Origin: Rhizobiaceae bacterium
GTDB lineage: Bacteria > Pseudomonadota > Alphaproteobacteria > Rhizobiales > Rhizobiaceae
Assembly (NCBI GenBank): GCA_028865845.1
Contig: JAGWJK010000408.1
Coordinates: 1-5,147 of the forward strand
DNA: 5,147 bases
Direction: 5' to 3'
The position numbers and the translations under genes are program-made. The stretch's first letter is position 1, and each line of letters starts with the position of its first letter. This document shows positions 1 through 5,003 of this stretch, piece after piece. The notes below the pieces were generated by a model. The model was given only the letters and a program-made list of their open reading frames with translations, searched no databases and had not been told where the DNA came from.

Positions 1-1012
1 CGCCGGACAGAAGCCCGATGTGGCGAGGCTTGCCAGCGACTATATCGCCATCGGTCATTTCGCAGTACTGCCCGGGCTGCTGTATAACGTCCTGCGCGCC
101 CTGGTGAGCGCGATCGGCCGGGCGGGTGTCATTCTCTATGTCACCATCGCCATGCTGACGATGAACGCGCTGCTTGCCTATTGTTTCGTCCTCGGCCATT
201 TCGGCATGCCGGCTCTTGGCTTGCGCGGCGCGGCGATGGTGTCGGTTGCCGTTCAGACGGCGGGCTTCCTGTTCATCGTCGGTTATGTTCAGAGCCGGGA
301 AGACACCCGACGCCTGGAGATATTCGTGCGCTTCTGGCGGCCGGATTGGCATGCGCTCTGGGAAGTCGTCCGTCTCGGGCTGCCGATCGGCGTCACCGTC
401 TTGGCGGAGGTCAGCCTGTTTACGGCGGCATCGCTGCTGATGGGCCAGATCGGCACGATCGAGCTTGCTGCTCACGGCATCGCGCTGCAATGGGCCTCGA
501 TCGCCTTCATGATCCCGCTCGGGCTCAGCCAAGCCGCGACCGTGCGCGTTGGTGTCGCACACGGGCAGGGCGATCATCTTGCCCTCAAGCGGGCGGCGAT
601 CGTGGTTCTGATCGTCTCCAGCACGCTCTCGATCGTCGGCAGCACCATATTCGCGACGGTGCCTGCGTGGCTCGGAAGCTGGTTCCTCGATGTCACCTCG
701 GCCGACGCGCCGCAGGTGCTTGCCTATGCGGCGCCGCTCATCGTCGTGGCCGGCCTGTTTCAGCTCGTCGACGGGCTGCAGTCCATCGCCAGCGGCTTGC
801 TGCGGGGTCTCAAGGACGCGCGTGTGCCGATGATCATGGCGCTCATCGCCTATTGGCCGATCGGCTTCTTTCTCGCGTGGCTTTTTGCCTTCCCGCTCGG
901 CTTCGGCGGCATCGGCATCTGGTTCGGTTTCCTCATCGGTCTCGCCTCGGCGGCGACCATGCTTTGTGCACGGTTCTACGTGTTGATGCGCTCGGAGAAA
1001 TTGGCCGGCTGA
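1..1012 (+). CDS. MATE-family multidrug/metabolite efflux transporter, 5'-truncated
   Basis: This is the C-terminal 336 residues of an inner-membrane MATE transporter, a family that exports cationic drugs or metabolites using a Na+ or H+ gradient. The frame is open to the window edge (first full codon at 2), so the true start lies upstream; the in-frame GTG at 20 is not the start. Family members run to about 450-460 residues, so roughly the first quarter is missing. Long hydrophobic stretches alternate with short basic loops. Family-like sequence includes GLPIGVTVLAE at the start of the second half, then AAHGIALQWASIAFMIPLG with a following GLSQAATVRVG segment, and later LRGLKDARVPM, which resembles the usual LRG-GD-R-PM loop. 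It ends in a short basic tail. The downstream gene starts about 100 bp later behind a terminator, so this is probably the last gene of its unit. The substrate cannot be read from the sequence. Confidence 0.9.
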   Translation, partial: AGQKPDVARLASDYIAIGHFAVLPGLLYNVLRALVSAIGRAGVILYVTIAMLTMNALLAYCFVLGHFGMPALGLRGAAMVSVAVQTAGFLFIVGYVQSREDTRRLEIFVRFWRPDWHALWEVVRLGLPIGVTVLAEVSLFTAASLLMGQIGTIELAAHGIALQWASIAFMIPLGLSQAATVRVGVAHGQGDHLALKRAAIVVLIVSSTLSIVGSTIFATVPAWLGSWFLDVTSADAPQVLAYAAPLIVVAGLFQLVDGLQSIASGLLRGLKDARVPMIMALIAYWPIGFFLAWLFAFPLGFGGIGIWFGFLIGLASAATMLCARFYVLMRSEKLAG

Positions 1013-1033
1013 GGCCGGCCGATTTTCTGTCTT
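998..1033 (+). terminator. Rho-independent terminator overlapping the MATE stop codon
   Basis: GGCCGGC (1003-1009) pairs perfectly with GCCGGCC (1014-1020) around a four-base loop TGAG. The flanking AAAT-T and G-ATTT extend the stem through a U-G wobble. A T-rich run, GATTTTCTGTCTT, follows. The loop contains the TGA stop of the transporter gene, so the hairpin uses the last codons of the gene. Confidence 0.75.
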
Positions 1034-1047
1034 CGATCGGCGTGACT

Positions 1048-1066
1048 GCTGACAAAAATTGACAGC
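1048..1066. promoter_or_regulatory. Near-perfect palindrome with a consensus -35 hexamer
   Basis: GCTGACAA and TTGACAGC flank a central AAA and match as inverted repeats at 7 of 8 positions. The right arm contains TTGACA (1059-1064), an exact -35 hexamer facing the EVE gene. No convincing -10 lies at 16-18 bp spacing; TATATT at 1076-1081 is too close and CATACC at 1087-1092 too far. It could be an operator, a promoter element, or both. That role is inference from position. Confidence 0.35.
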
Positions 1067-1079
1067 ATGGTTCGGTATA

Positions 1080-1094
1080 TTGGTGTCATACCAA
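1080..1094. promoter_or_regulatory. GntR-like operator candidate upstream of the EVE gene
   Basis: TTGGT (1080-1084) and ACCAA (1090-1094) form a perfect inverted repeat around GTCAT. The overlapping pair GGTAT (1074-1078) and ATACC (1088-1092) is also perfect. TTGGT-spacer-ACCAA resembles the operator type bound by FadR/FCD-subfamily GntR regulators. It lies 15 bp before the preferred start codon, where RNA polymerase or the transcript start would be expected, so repression is the likely mode if it is used. No GntR gene is in the window. Confidence 0.4.
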
Positions 1095-1109
1095 GTACGG
1101 GAGATGACC

Positions 1110-1673
1110 ATGACGATCGAAGCTACAGAGCAGCAGGCATTCTTCACGTTAAACGGAAACAGCGACGGCGGAGTGCTGCAGATGTTCGCCCGCCCCGGCA
1201 GCCTGCGTCGGCAGGAACAGCCCGTGGCCAAGTCTTATTGGCTGGCCGTCGCCTGCGCCGAGCACGTCCGACGCGGCCGGAGAGAAGGGTTCATGCAGGT
1301 CAATCACGGCAAGCTTGCGCCTTTGAAGCGCGTCAAGCCGGGTGACGGCATCGTCTACTATTCGCCTTCCGTGCGGATGGGCGAAAAGGACGGCTTTCAG
1401 AGTTTCACGGCAATCGGTTATGTCCGCAATGGCGAACCCTACCGCGGCGAAATGGGCGCGTACCAAGCCTATCGCCGCGACGTCGATTGGCTCGACGCTC
1501 CGGAACAATCGATCCGGCCTCTACTCGATTGGCTGGATTTCACGCAAAACAAGAACTGGGGCTATAGCCTCAGGACTGGTTTGGTTCGTTTCGGCGAGAG
1601 CGACTTTGAGTTCCTACAGGAAATCATGATGAGCGAGCTTGCCGAGGTGAAGGCGCGTCGCGCCCACGCGTGA
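1110..1673 (+). CDS. EVE-domain protein (UPF0310-like)
   Basis: The EVE domain is a small PUA-like fold, and members of this superfamily are linked to recognition of modified bases in nucleic acid. Here it spans about residues 42-175 of 187. Recognisable parts are [13 protein letters not shown] at its start, [27 protein letters not shown], then [20 protein letters not shown] and [13 protein letters not shown]. The start chosen is ATG 1110 because GGGAG (1099-1103) sits 6 bp before it; ATG 1104 would touch that site, and TTG 1059 would make the upstream palindromes coding. A further in-frame GTG at 1224 has AGGAA (1213-1217) 6 bp upstream and would give a 149-residue protein, closer to the usual length of stand-alone EVE proteins. 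The 38 residues between the two starts match nothing I recognise, although their third-position GC (about 76%) fits coding DNA. The family call is firm; the cellular role and exact start are open. It appears monocistronic. Confidence 0.85.
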   Translation: MTIEATEQQAFFTLNGNSDGGVLQMFARPGSLRRQEQPVAKSYWLAVACAEHVRRGRREGFMQVNHGKLAPLKRVKPGDGIVYYSPSVRMGEKDGFQSFTAIGYVRNGEPYRGEMGAYQAYRRDVDWLDAPEQSIRPLLDWLDFTQNKNWGYSLRTGLVRFGESDFEFLQEIMMSELAEVKARRAHA

Positions 1674-1704
1674 TTTGCTCTCCGCTATCGAAGCACCTGA
1701 AAGC

Positions 1705-1745
1705 AAAAGACCCGGATTGGCGGCCAATCCGGGTCTTTCGTTTTG
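1705..1745. terminator. Bidirectional terminator between the EVE gene and carA
   Basis: A perfect 15-bp stem, 1706-1720 with 1724-1738, encloses a three-base loop CGG. Rightward it is followed by CGTTTTG. On the minus strand the arm ends in TCTTTT and is followed by GCTTTC. Lying between two convergent genes, it probably stops transcription from both sides. Confidence 0.9.
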
Positions 1746-1760
1746 ATGTCGGCGAGAGCG

Positions 1761-1826
1761 CTAAGAGCGGTTCGGCTTTTCACGGAAGCTGAGAACCGCT
1801 GCGCACATTTTCTGGAACTGCTTTAG
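1761..1826. repeat. Palindromic intergenic repeat of rhizobial type overlapping the carA stop
   Basis: The unit begins CTAAGAGCGGTTC and ends CTGCTTTAG, so its ends are imperfect inverted repeats. Internally, AGCGGTTC (1766-1773) pairs perfectly with GAACCGCT (1793-1800). A TTTTCTGGAACTG segment follows. From memory this closely resembles a short palindromic element scattered through rhizobial intergenic regions; I could not check copy number. Its right end covers the TAA stop of carA (1823-1825), so the element appears to supply the stop codon. Confidence 0.6.
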
Positions 1827-3031
1827 GCGCGTTCCGCCAGAGCCGGTTCGCCCTTCTTTTCGCGCACGAGATTGACGAAGCGGCGGAAGAGATAGTGGCT
1901 GTCCTGCGGGCCCGGAGAAGCTTCCGGGTGATGCTGCACCGAGAAGACCGGCTTGCCGGAGACGCGCAAGCCGCAATTGCTGCCATCGAAGAGGGAAACG
2001 TGAGTCTCTTCAACACCTTCTGGCAGCGTGCTCGCGTCGACTGCGAAGCCATGGTTCATCGAAACGATCTCGACCTTGCCGGTCGTGTGATCCTTCACCG
2101 GATGGTTGGCGCCGTGGTGACCCTGATGCATCTTGGCAGTGGTCGCGCCAAGCGCGAGGCCGAGCATCTGGTGACCGAGGCAGATGCCGAACAACGGAAT
2201 CTCCGTCTTCAGCAGGTCCTTGATGACGGGCACGGCGTATTCTCCGGTCGCTGCCGGATCGCCAGGGCCGTTCGACAGGAAAATGCCGTCCGGCTTCAGC
2301 GCCAGCACGTCGTCGGTCGAGGCGGTTGCCGGCAGCACAGTGACCTTGCAGTCGAGACCGCTGAACAGGCGCAGGATGTTGCGCTTGACGCCGTAGTCGA
2401 GGCAGACGACGTGATATTTGGCGTCGTCAGGATTGAGTTCGCCATAGCCTTCGTCCCAGACCCAGGGAGTCTGCGACCATTGCGAGGACTGGCCGGAGGA
2501 GGCGACCTTGGCGAGATCGAGGCCTTCGAGGCCGCTCCACGCCTTTGCGTCCGCTTTCAGCTGTTCGATATCGAAGACGCCGTTCGGGTCATGGGCGATC
2601 ACCGCATTCGGCATGCCGTTTTCGCGGATCCAGGCGGTCAGAGCGCGCGTGTCGATGCCGCACATGCCGATGATGCCGCGCGCCTTCAGCCACTGGTCGA
2701 GGTTCTTTGCCGCGCGATAGTTGGAGGGGTCGGTGATCTCGGCCTTGAAGATGACGCCGACCGCGCCGTGCCGGGCGGCAGGCGTCAGATCTTCGATGTC
2801 TTCTTCATTGGTACCGACATTGCCGATATGCGGAAAGGTGAAGGTTACGATCTGGCCGAGATAGGAGGGGTCGGTGAGGATTTCCTCGTAGCCGGTCAGG
2901 GCCGTATTAAAGCAGACTTCGGCCTGGACCTTGCCGGTCGCGCCGATACCCTTGCCTTCGATCACGGTGCCGTCGGCAAGAACGAGGAGGGCGGTCGGCT
3001 TCTCGGTGGTCCATGGGGCTGTGGCGGTCAT
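1823..3031 (-). CDS. carA: Carbamoyl-phosphate synthase, small (glutaminase) subunit
   Basis: CarA hydrolyses glutamine and channels ammonia to the large subunit CarB, which makes carbamoyl phosphate for pyrimidine and arginine synthesis in the cytoplasm. The 402-residue product has the small-subunit N-terminal domain (about 10-150, including LADGTVIEGKGIG and CFNTALTGYEEILTDPSY) and a C-terminal class I glutamine amidotransferase domain (about 205-390). The nucleophile is Cys284 in FGICLGHQ; His368 and Glu370 in HHPEASPGP complete the triad. The Cys-to-His spacing of 84 equals that of E. coli CarA (269 and 353). The ATG at 3031 is chosen because it gives the usual length and the start MTATAPWTTEKPTALLVLAD, with GGGA 5 bp upstream. 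ATG 3037 is a close alternative. An in-frame ATG at 3115 would add 28 residues with no family similarity and no visible ribosome site. carB is not in the window. The gene converges on the EVE gene and diverges from yqeY. Confidence 0.97.
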   Translation of the reverse strand: MTATAPWTTEKPTALLVLADGTVIEGKGIGATGKVQAEVCFNTALTGYEEILTDPSYLGQIVTFTFPHIGNVGTNEEDIEDLTPAARHGAVGVIFKAEITDPSNYRAAKNLDQWLKARGIIGMCGIDTRALTAWIRENGMPNAVIAHDPNGVFDIEQLKADAKAWSGLEGLDLAKVASSGQSSQWSQTPWVWDEGYGELNPDDAKYHVVCLDYGVKRNILRLFSGLDCKVTVLPATASTDDVLALKPDGIFLSNGPGDPAATGEYAVPVIKDLLKTEIPLFGICLGHQMLGLALGATTAKMHQGHHGANHPVKDHTTGKVEIVSMNHGFAVDASTLPEGVEETHVSLFDGSNCGLRVSGKPVFSVQHHPEASPGPQDSHYLFRRFVNLVREKKGEPALAERA

Positions 3032-3129
3032 TGTCATCCCGTTTCCGGCAGACGTCGCTGCCTTGAAAAGGCCCGGCGCGTCGCCATGTTTGTCGCAGAT
3101 CGGAGCCGGCGACATCGGTCGCGGCTCGG

Positions 3130-3141
3130 GACATTTATGTC
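3130..3141. promoter_or_regulatory. GACAT-TT-ATGTC palindrome in the carA leader
   Basis: A perfect 12-bp inverted repeat lies about 90 bp upstream of the carA start. Two more GACAT copies occur nearby at 3111-3115 and 3161-3165. It overlaps TTGACA on the minus strand (3143-3138), which lacks a good -10. It may be a regulator site for carA, but the arms are short. Confidence 0.25.
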
Positions 3142-3160
3142 AATTTGTGTGCAGATGCCG

Positions 3161-3189
3161 GACATAGCCAAACAAGGCCCGCCGGTCAA
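3161..3189 (-). promoter_or_regulatory. Putative sigma-70-type promoter of carA
   Basis: On the minus strand TTGACC (3189-3184) and TATGTC (3166-3161) are separated by 17 bp. This resembles the rhizobial pattern of a CTTGAC -35 and CTATAT -10, the latter here as GCTATGTC. Transcription would start near 3154, giving a leader of about 120 nt. Confidence 0.45.
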
Positions 3190-3244
3190 TCCGCATATCG
3201 CCCAATGCTCACGAATTGACGGGCTTTCGGTCGCTCCTGCGCAA

Positions 3245-3273
3245 TTGCATTGAACACCCGTCATGGTCTATGA
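3245..3273 (+). promoter_or_regulatory. Putative sigma-70-type promoter of the YqeY-domain gene
   Basis: TTGCAT (3245-3250) and CTATGA (3268-3273) are 17 bp apart, matching rhizobial -35/-10 geometry with imperfect hexamers. Transcription would start near 3280, about 50 nt before the start codon. The rest of the divergent region shows nothing else I can support. Confidence 0.4.
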
Positions 3274-3332
3274 GACTGGCACAATAAATAGGAGCCGGAT
3301 TATCGTGCCGGACCCTTCAAGGAGTAGAGATA

Positions 3333-3785
3333 ATGATCCGCGAAACGCTTTCCAATGCCCAGAAGGACGCCATGAAGGCAAAGGACACGGCGCGGCTTTC
3401 GACCGTGCGCCTGATCCTCGCCGCGATCAAGGACAAGGACATCGCCAACCGCGGTCTCGGCAAGGAACAGTCGAGCGACGACGAGATCCTTCAGTTGCTT
3501 GCCAAGATGATCAAGCAGCGCGAGGAGTCGGCCAAGATCTACGTTGATGGCGGCCGTCCCGAGCTGGCGGACAAGGAACGTGAGGAAATCGCCACCATCC
3601 AGGGCTTCATGCCGGCGCAGCTTTCCGAAGACGAAGTGCGCAGCATCTGTGCTGCTGTCGTGGCCGAACTCGGCGCGCAAGGCCTGAAGGACATGGGCAA
3701 GTGCGTCGCGGCGCTGCGCGAGCGCTATGCCGGCCAGATGGATTTCGCCAAGGCTTCGGCGATCCTTAAAGAACTGCTGAAATAA
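3333..3785 (+). CDS. yqeY: GatB/YqeY-domain protein
   Basis: This 150-residue protein matches the stand-alone YqeY family, related to the C-terminal tRNA-binding part of the GatB subunit of Asp/Glu-tRNA amidotransferase. Its own role is not settled. Family features are MIRETLSNAQKDAMKAKD at the N-terminus, RLSTVRLILAAIKDKDI (about 21-37), a charged helix KMIKQREESAKIY (58-70), GFMPAQLSEDEV (91-102) and LKDMGKCVAALRERYAG (118-134). It is full length for the family. The start is secure: AAGGAG (3319-3324) lies 8 bp before the ATG. In many alphaproteobacteria this gene lies between carA and dnaG-rpoD, and the carA neighbour is kept here. Its last 20 bp overlap the end of a convergent gene. It is probably a single-gene unit with its own promoter and a hairpin just after the stop. 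Confidence 0.93.
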   Translation: MIRETLSNAQKDAMKAKDTARLSTVRLILAAIKDKDIANRGLGKEQSSDDEILQLLAKMIKQREESAKIYVDGGRPELADKEREEIATIQGFMPAQLSEDEVRSICAAVVAELGAQGLKDMGKCVAALRERYAGQMDFAKASAILKELLK

Positions 3786-4662
3786 GTTCAGGCTTCGGCG
3801 CGGGCTCCGGCTGCGCGCCGAAGATTTCCTCCCAGGCTGCGGCAATGATCGCGAATTTTTCGGCCTGATAATCCCAATACTCCCGGATGAAGCTGCGCGA
3901 TATCCAGAAATCGCTCTTGCCGGCAGCACCCGTCCAGCCGACGCTCTGCATCTGCGACGCCTTGTTCATGAGCCGCTTCAGGTTGGTTCTAGAAATCAGG
4001 AAGCTGTCGCAGAGTTCGCCGAACGAAATCGGTCCGATGACACTCCTCTCCACGGAGAGGTCCACTGTATCGAGGCGGGAAATGAGATAATCCATCACCA
4101 CGCCGCCGGAATTCGCCCAGGTGAAGAGATCGAAGGTCTCTCCGGGGTGGCGAACGCGATTGTTGGTGATGATGGCCGTCGCGATCATCGGCTGGAGCGT
4201 TGCGAAAATTTCCGGTCTGTCCATGAACGTTGGCATGCGCGCGCCGCCGTCAACGCCATCCAGCAGCAAGAGATGGGTATAGAACCACTTCACGAACTGC
4301 TCTGTGGCTATTTCCGTCGGCTCCAGCGGGCGAGTGCGCCGGCCGGCCGGGTCGGGAATATAGCGCATATAGCGATAGGCCAGCATTTCCTGGATGAAAT
4401 TCACCGCCGTATTGTGGCTGGCGATTTCATGCTTGAGAACGTAGTCGACGAAGCGGCGGGCATAAAGACCCTGTTGCTCGTGGCCGGTAGCGCGAAAATG
4501 CAGGGCGTAGCCTGCCTGCGCCATCAACCAGCGCTGCTGAGAAGCGAAGACGGAGCTCATGCGCGGGTTTTCGGTGTAAGCGGTGACCATGGTGCGCGCA
4601 TAGCCGAGAACAGACATCAAGAAATTAAGATTAGAGCCAAGGTTTTCTGCAGTAAGTGCCAT
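3766..4662 (-). CDS. Unrecognised protein with C-terminal winged-helix-like region
   Basis: I do not recognise this 298-residue protein. Residues 1-200 look mostly helical and soluble, rich in aromatics (for example AQAGYALHFRATGHEQQG at 48-65 and EMLAYRYMRYIPDPAG at 92-107), with no signal peptide or clear membrane segment. Residues about 211-242 (PISFGELCDSFLISRTNLKRL and the following helix) have the spacing of a helix-turn-helix: helix, LIS turn, then a recognition helix starting SRTNLKRLMNKA. A glycine-containing hairpin, VGWTGAAGKSDFWIS, could form the wing. The C-terminus is a helix and a proline-rich tail. A transcription-regulator role is inference. ATG 4662 is chosen because GGAA lies 8 bp upstream; a TTG at 4686 would add 8 residues. 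The gene's end overlaps the YqeY-domain gene tail to tail by 20 bp. Palindromes just upstream could be autoregulatory sites. Confidence 0.75.
   Translation of the reverse strand: MALTAENLGSNLNFLMSVLGYARTMVTAYTENPRMSSVFASQQRWLMAQAGYALHFRATGHEQQGLYARRFVDYVLKHEIASHNTAVNFIQEMLAYRYMRYIPDPAGRRTRPLEPTEIATEQFVKWFYTHLLLLDGVDGGARMPTFMDRPEIFATLQPMIATAIITNNRVRHPGETFDLFTWANSGGVVMDYLISRLDTVDLSVERSVIGPISFGELCDSFLISRTNLKRLMNKASQMQSVGWTGAAGKSDFWISRSFIREYWDYQAEKFAIIAAAWEEIFGAQPEPAPKPELISAVL
3793..3830 (+). terminator. Terminator-like hairpin after yqeY, inside the opposite gene
   Basis: CTTCGGCGCG (3793-3802) pairs perfectly with CGCGCCGAAG (3814-3823) around an 11-base loop, 8 bp after the yqeY stop. The downstream tract ATTTCCTC is only weakly T-rich. 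The hairpin lies within the last codons of the convergent gene, encoding its FGAQPEPAPKPE region. Confidence 0.45.
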
Positions 4663-4688
4663 GAAAATTTTTCCAGCGGATCGCAAAT

Positions 4689-4717
4689 GTCATTGCTATG
4701 GCAATATTTGTTGTCAA
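4689..4717 (-). promoter_or_regulatory. Candidate promoter and operator of the helix-turn-helix gene
   Basis: On the minus strand TTGACA (4717-4712) is an exact -35 hexamer. The expected -10 position (around 4694-4689, AATGAC) is a poor match. The perfect inverted repeat ATTGC (4692-4696) and GCAAT (4701-4705) occupies the spacer and reaches into that -10 position, about 30 bp upstream of the start codon. A protein bound there would block polymerase. Autoregulation by the downstream gene product is possible but inferred. Confidence 0.35.
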
Positions 4718-4726
4718 TCGCATTTA

Positions 4727-4743
4727 CCTTCCGCAACGGAAGG
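4727..4743. promoter_or_regulatory. Perfect 7-bp-arm palindrome upstream of the promoter
   Basis: CCTTCCG (4727-4733) and CGGAAGG (4737-4743) flank CAA. Neither side has a T-tract, so it is not an obvious terminator. It lies just upstream of the TTGACA hexamer on the minus strand, which suits a regulator-binding site. A shorter palindrome, TATCCACGGATA, is at 4760-4771. Confidence 0.35.
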
Positions 4744-4767
4744 CCGCGCCAGTCTAATATATCCACG

Positions 4768-4840
4768 GATAAAATAAAATCGGGTGCTCGATGGTGGCGC
4801 AGGCGCTTCATTGTCGCGCCCTTCGCGCCACCATCGGCAC
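4768..4840 (-). terminator. Large nested hairpin with leftward T-tract (hairpin 1 of 4)
   Basis: GATGGTGGCGC (4790-4800) pairs perfectly with GCGCCACCATC (4825-4835). An inner stem GGCGC (4802-4806) with GCGCC (4816-4820) and an outer GTGC (4784-4787) with GCAC (4837-4840) extend it. On the minus strand the structure is followed by CCGATTTTATTTTATC, so it fits a terminator for leftward transcription and would isolate the helix-turn-helix gene from transcription entering from the right. Confidence 0.55.
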
Positions 4841-4882
4841 AAATAAAGAAGGCAGGAGCTGGGGGCGCTCCTGCCTTCTTGC
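4841..4882. terminator. 14-bp hairpin terminator (hairpin 2 of 4)
   Basis: AAGAAGGCAGGAGC (4846-4859) pairs perfectly with GCTCCTGCCTTCTT (4867-4880) around a seven-base loop. Leftward the arm runs into CTTCTTTATTTG, a better T-tract than the rightward CTTCTTGCGCTTT. It is therefore read mainly as a leftward terminator. Confidence 0.65.
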
Positions 4883-4883
4883 G

Positions 4884-4941
4884 CTTTGCAGCCGTTTGAT
4901 GACGCAGGGTGGGGCCCAAAAATCAAACGTCTATTGCAAAG
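4884..4941. repeat. Interrupted inverted repeat (hairpin 3 of 4)
   Basis: CTTTGCA (4884-4890) pairs with TGCAAAG (4935-4941), and CGTTTGAT (4893-4900) pairs with ATCAAACG (4922-4929). This gives 15 perfect pairs with an asymmetric internal loop (GC opposite TCTAT) and a 21-base apical loop. It starts 4 bp after hairpin 2 and ends 3 bp before hairpin 4. No T-tract follows on either strand, so it need not be a terminator. Confidence 0.5.
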
Positions 4942-4943
4942 GC

Positions 4944-4990
4944 ACCCAGGTGAGGCGGCGCCGGGGGTAGGGATGGTGCCTCACCTGGGT
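4944..4990. repeat. 13-bp inverted repeat with G-rich loop (hairpin 4 of 4)
   Basis: ACCCAGGTGAGGC (4944-4956) pairs perfectly with GCCTCACCTGGGT (4978-4990) around a 21-base loop containing GGCGCC and several G runs. An alternative pairing, AGGCACC (4940-4946) with GGTGCCT (4975-4981), excludes the main stem. It begins 14 bp beyond the stop of the minus-strand gene at the window edge, a position expected for that gene's 3' hairpin, although only GCCTTTGC follows it leftward. Confidence 0.5.
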
Positions 4991-5003
4991 ATCTCGTAAA
5001 CTT

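Noticed and set aside
1059..1109. TTG at 1059 as the EVE start
   Set aside because: It is the T of the -35-like TTGACA, would place both palindromes in coding DNA and has no ribosome site.
3032..3115. Upstream ATG at 3115 as the carA start
   Set aside because: The 28 extra residues are unlike CarA N-termini, no ribosome site precedes it, and the internal ATG gives the family length.
1895..3253. A 452-codon open frame on the plus strand opposite carA
   Set aside because: It is a shadow of carA, whose family, catalytic triad and length are unmistakable. Long antisense open frames are common in GC-rich DNA, and this product has no recognisable domain.
3277..3290. CTGGCAC as half of a sigma-54 promoter upstream of yqeY
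   Set aside because: The GC element required 5 bp downstream is missing; the DNA there is AATAAATA.
3300..3929. A 209-codon minus-strand frame across yqeY
   Set aside because: It covers a clear YqeY-family gene with a strong ribosome site and has no family features of its own.
4147..4899. A 250-codon plus-strand frame opposite the helix-turn-helix gene
   Set aside because: It runs through the hairpin array and the upstream palindromes, and its product is low-complexity and basic. The minus-strand frame has better composition, a helix-turn-helix pattern and a ribosome site.
4617..4926. Short minus-strand frames of 70-100 codons across the hairpin region
   Set aside because: Their sequences read as chance translation of inverted repeats, with no ribosome site or family likeness.
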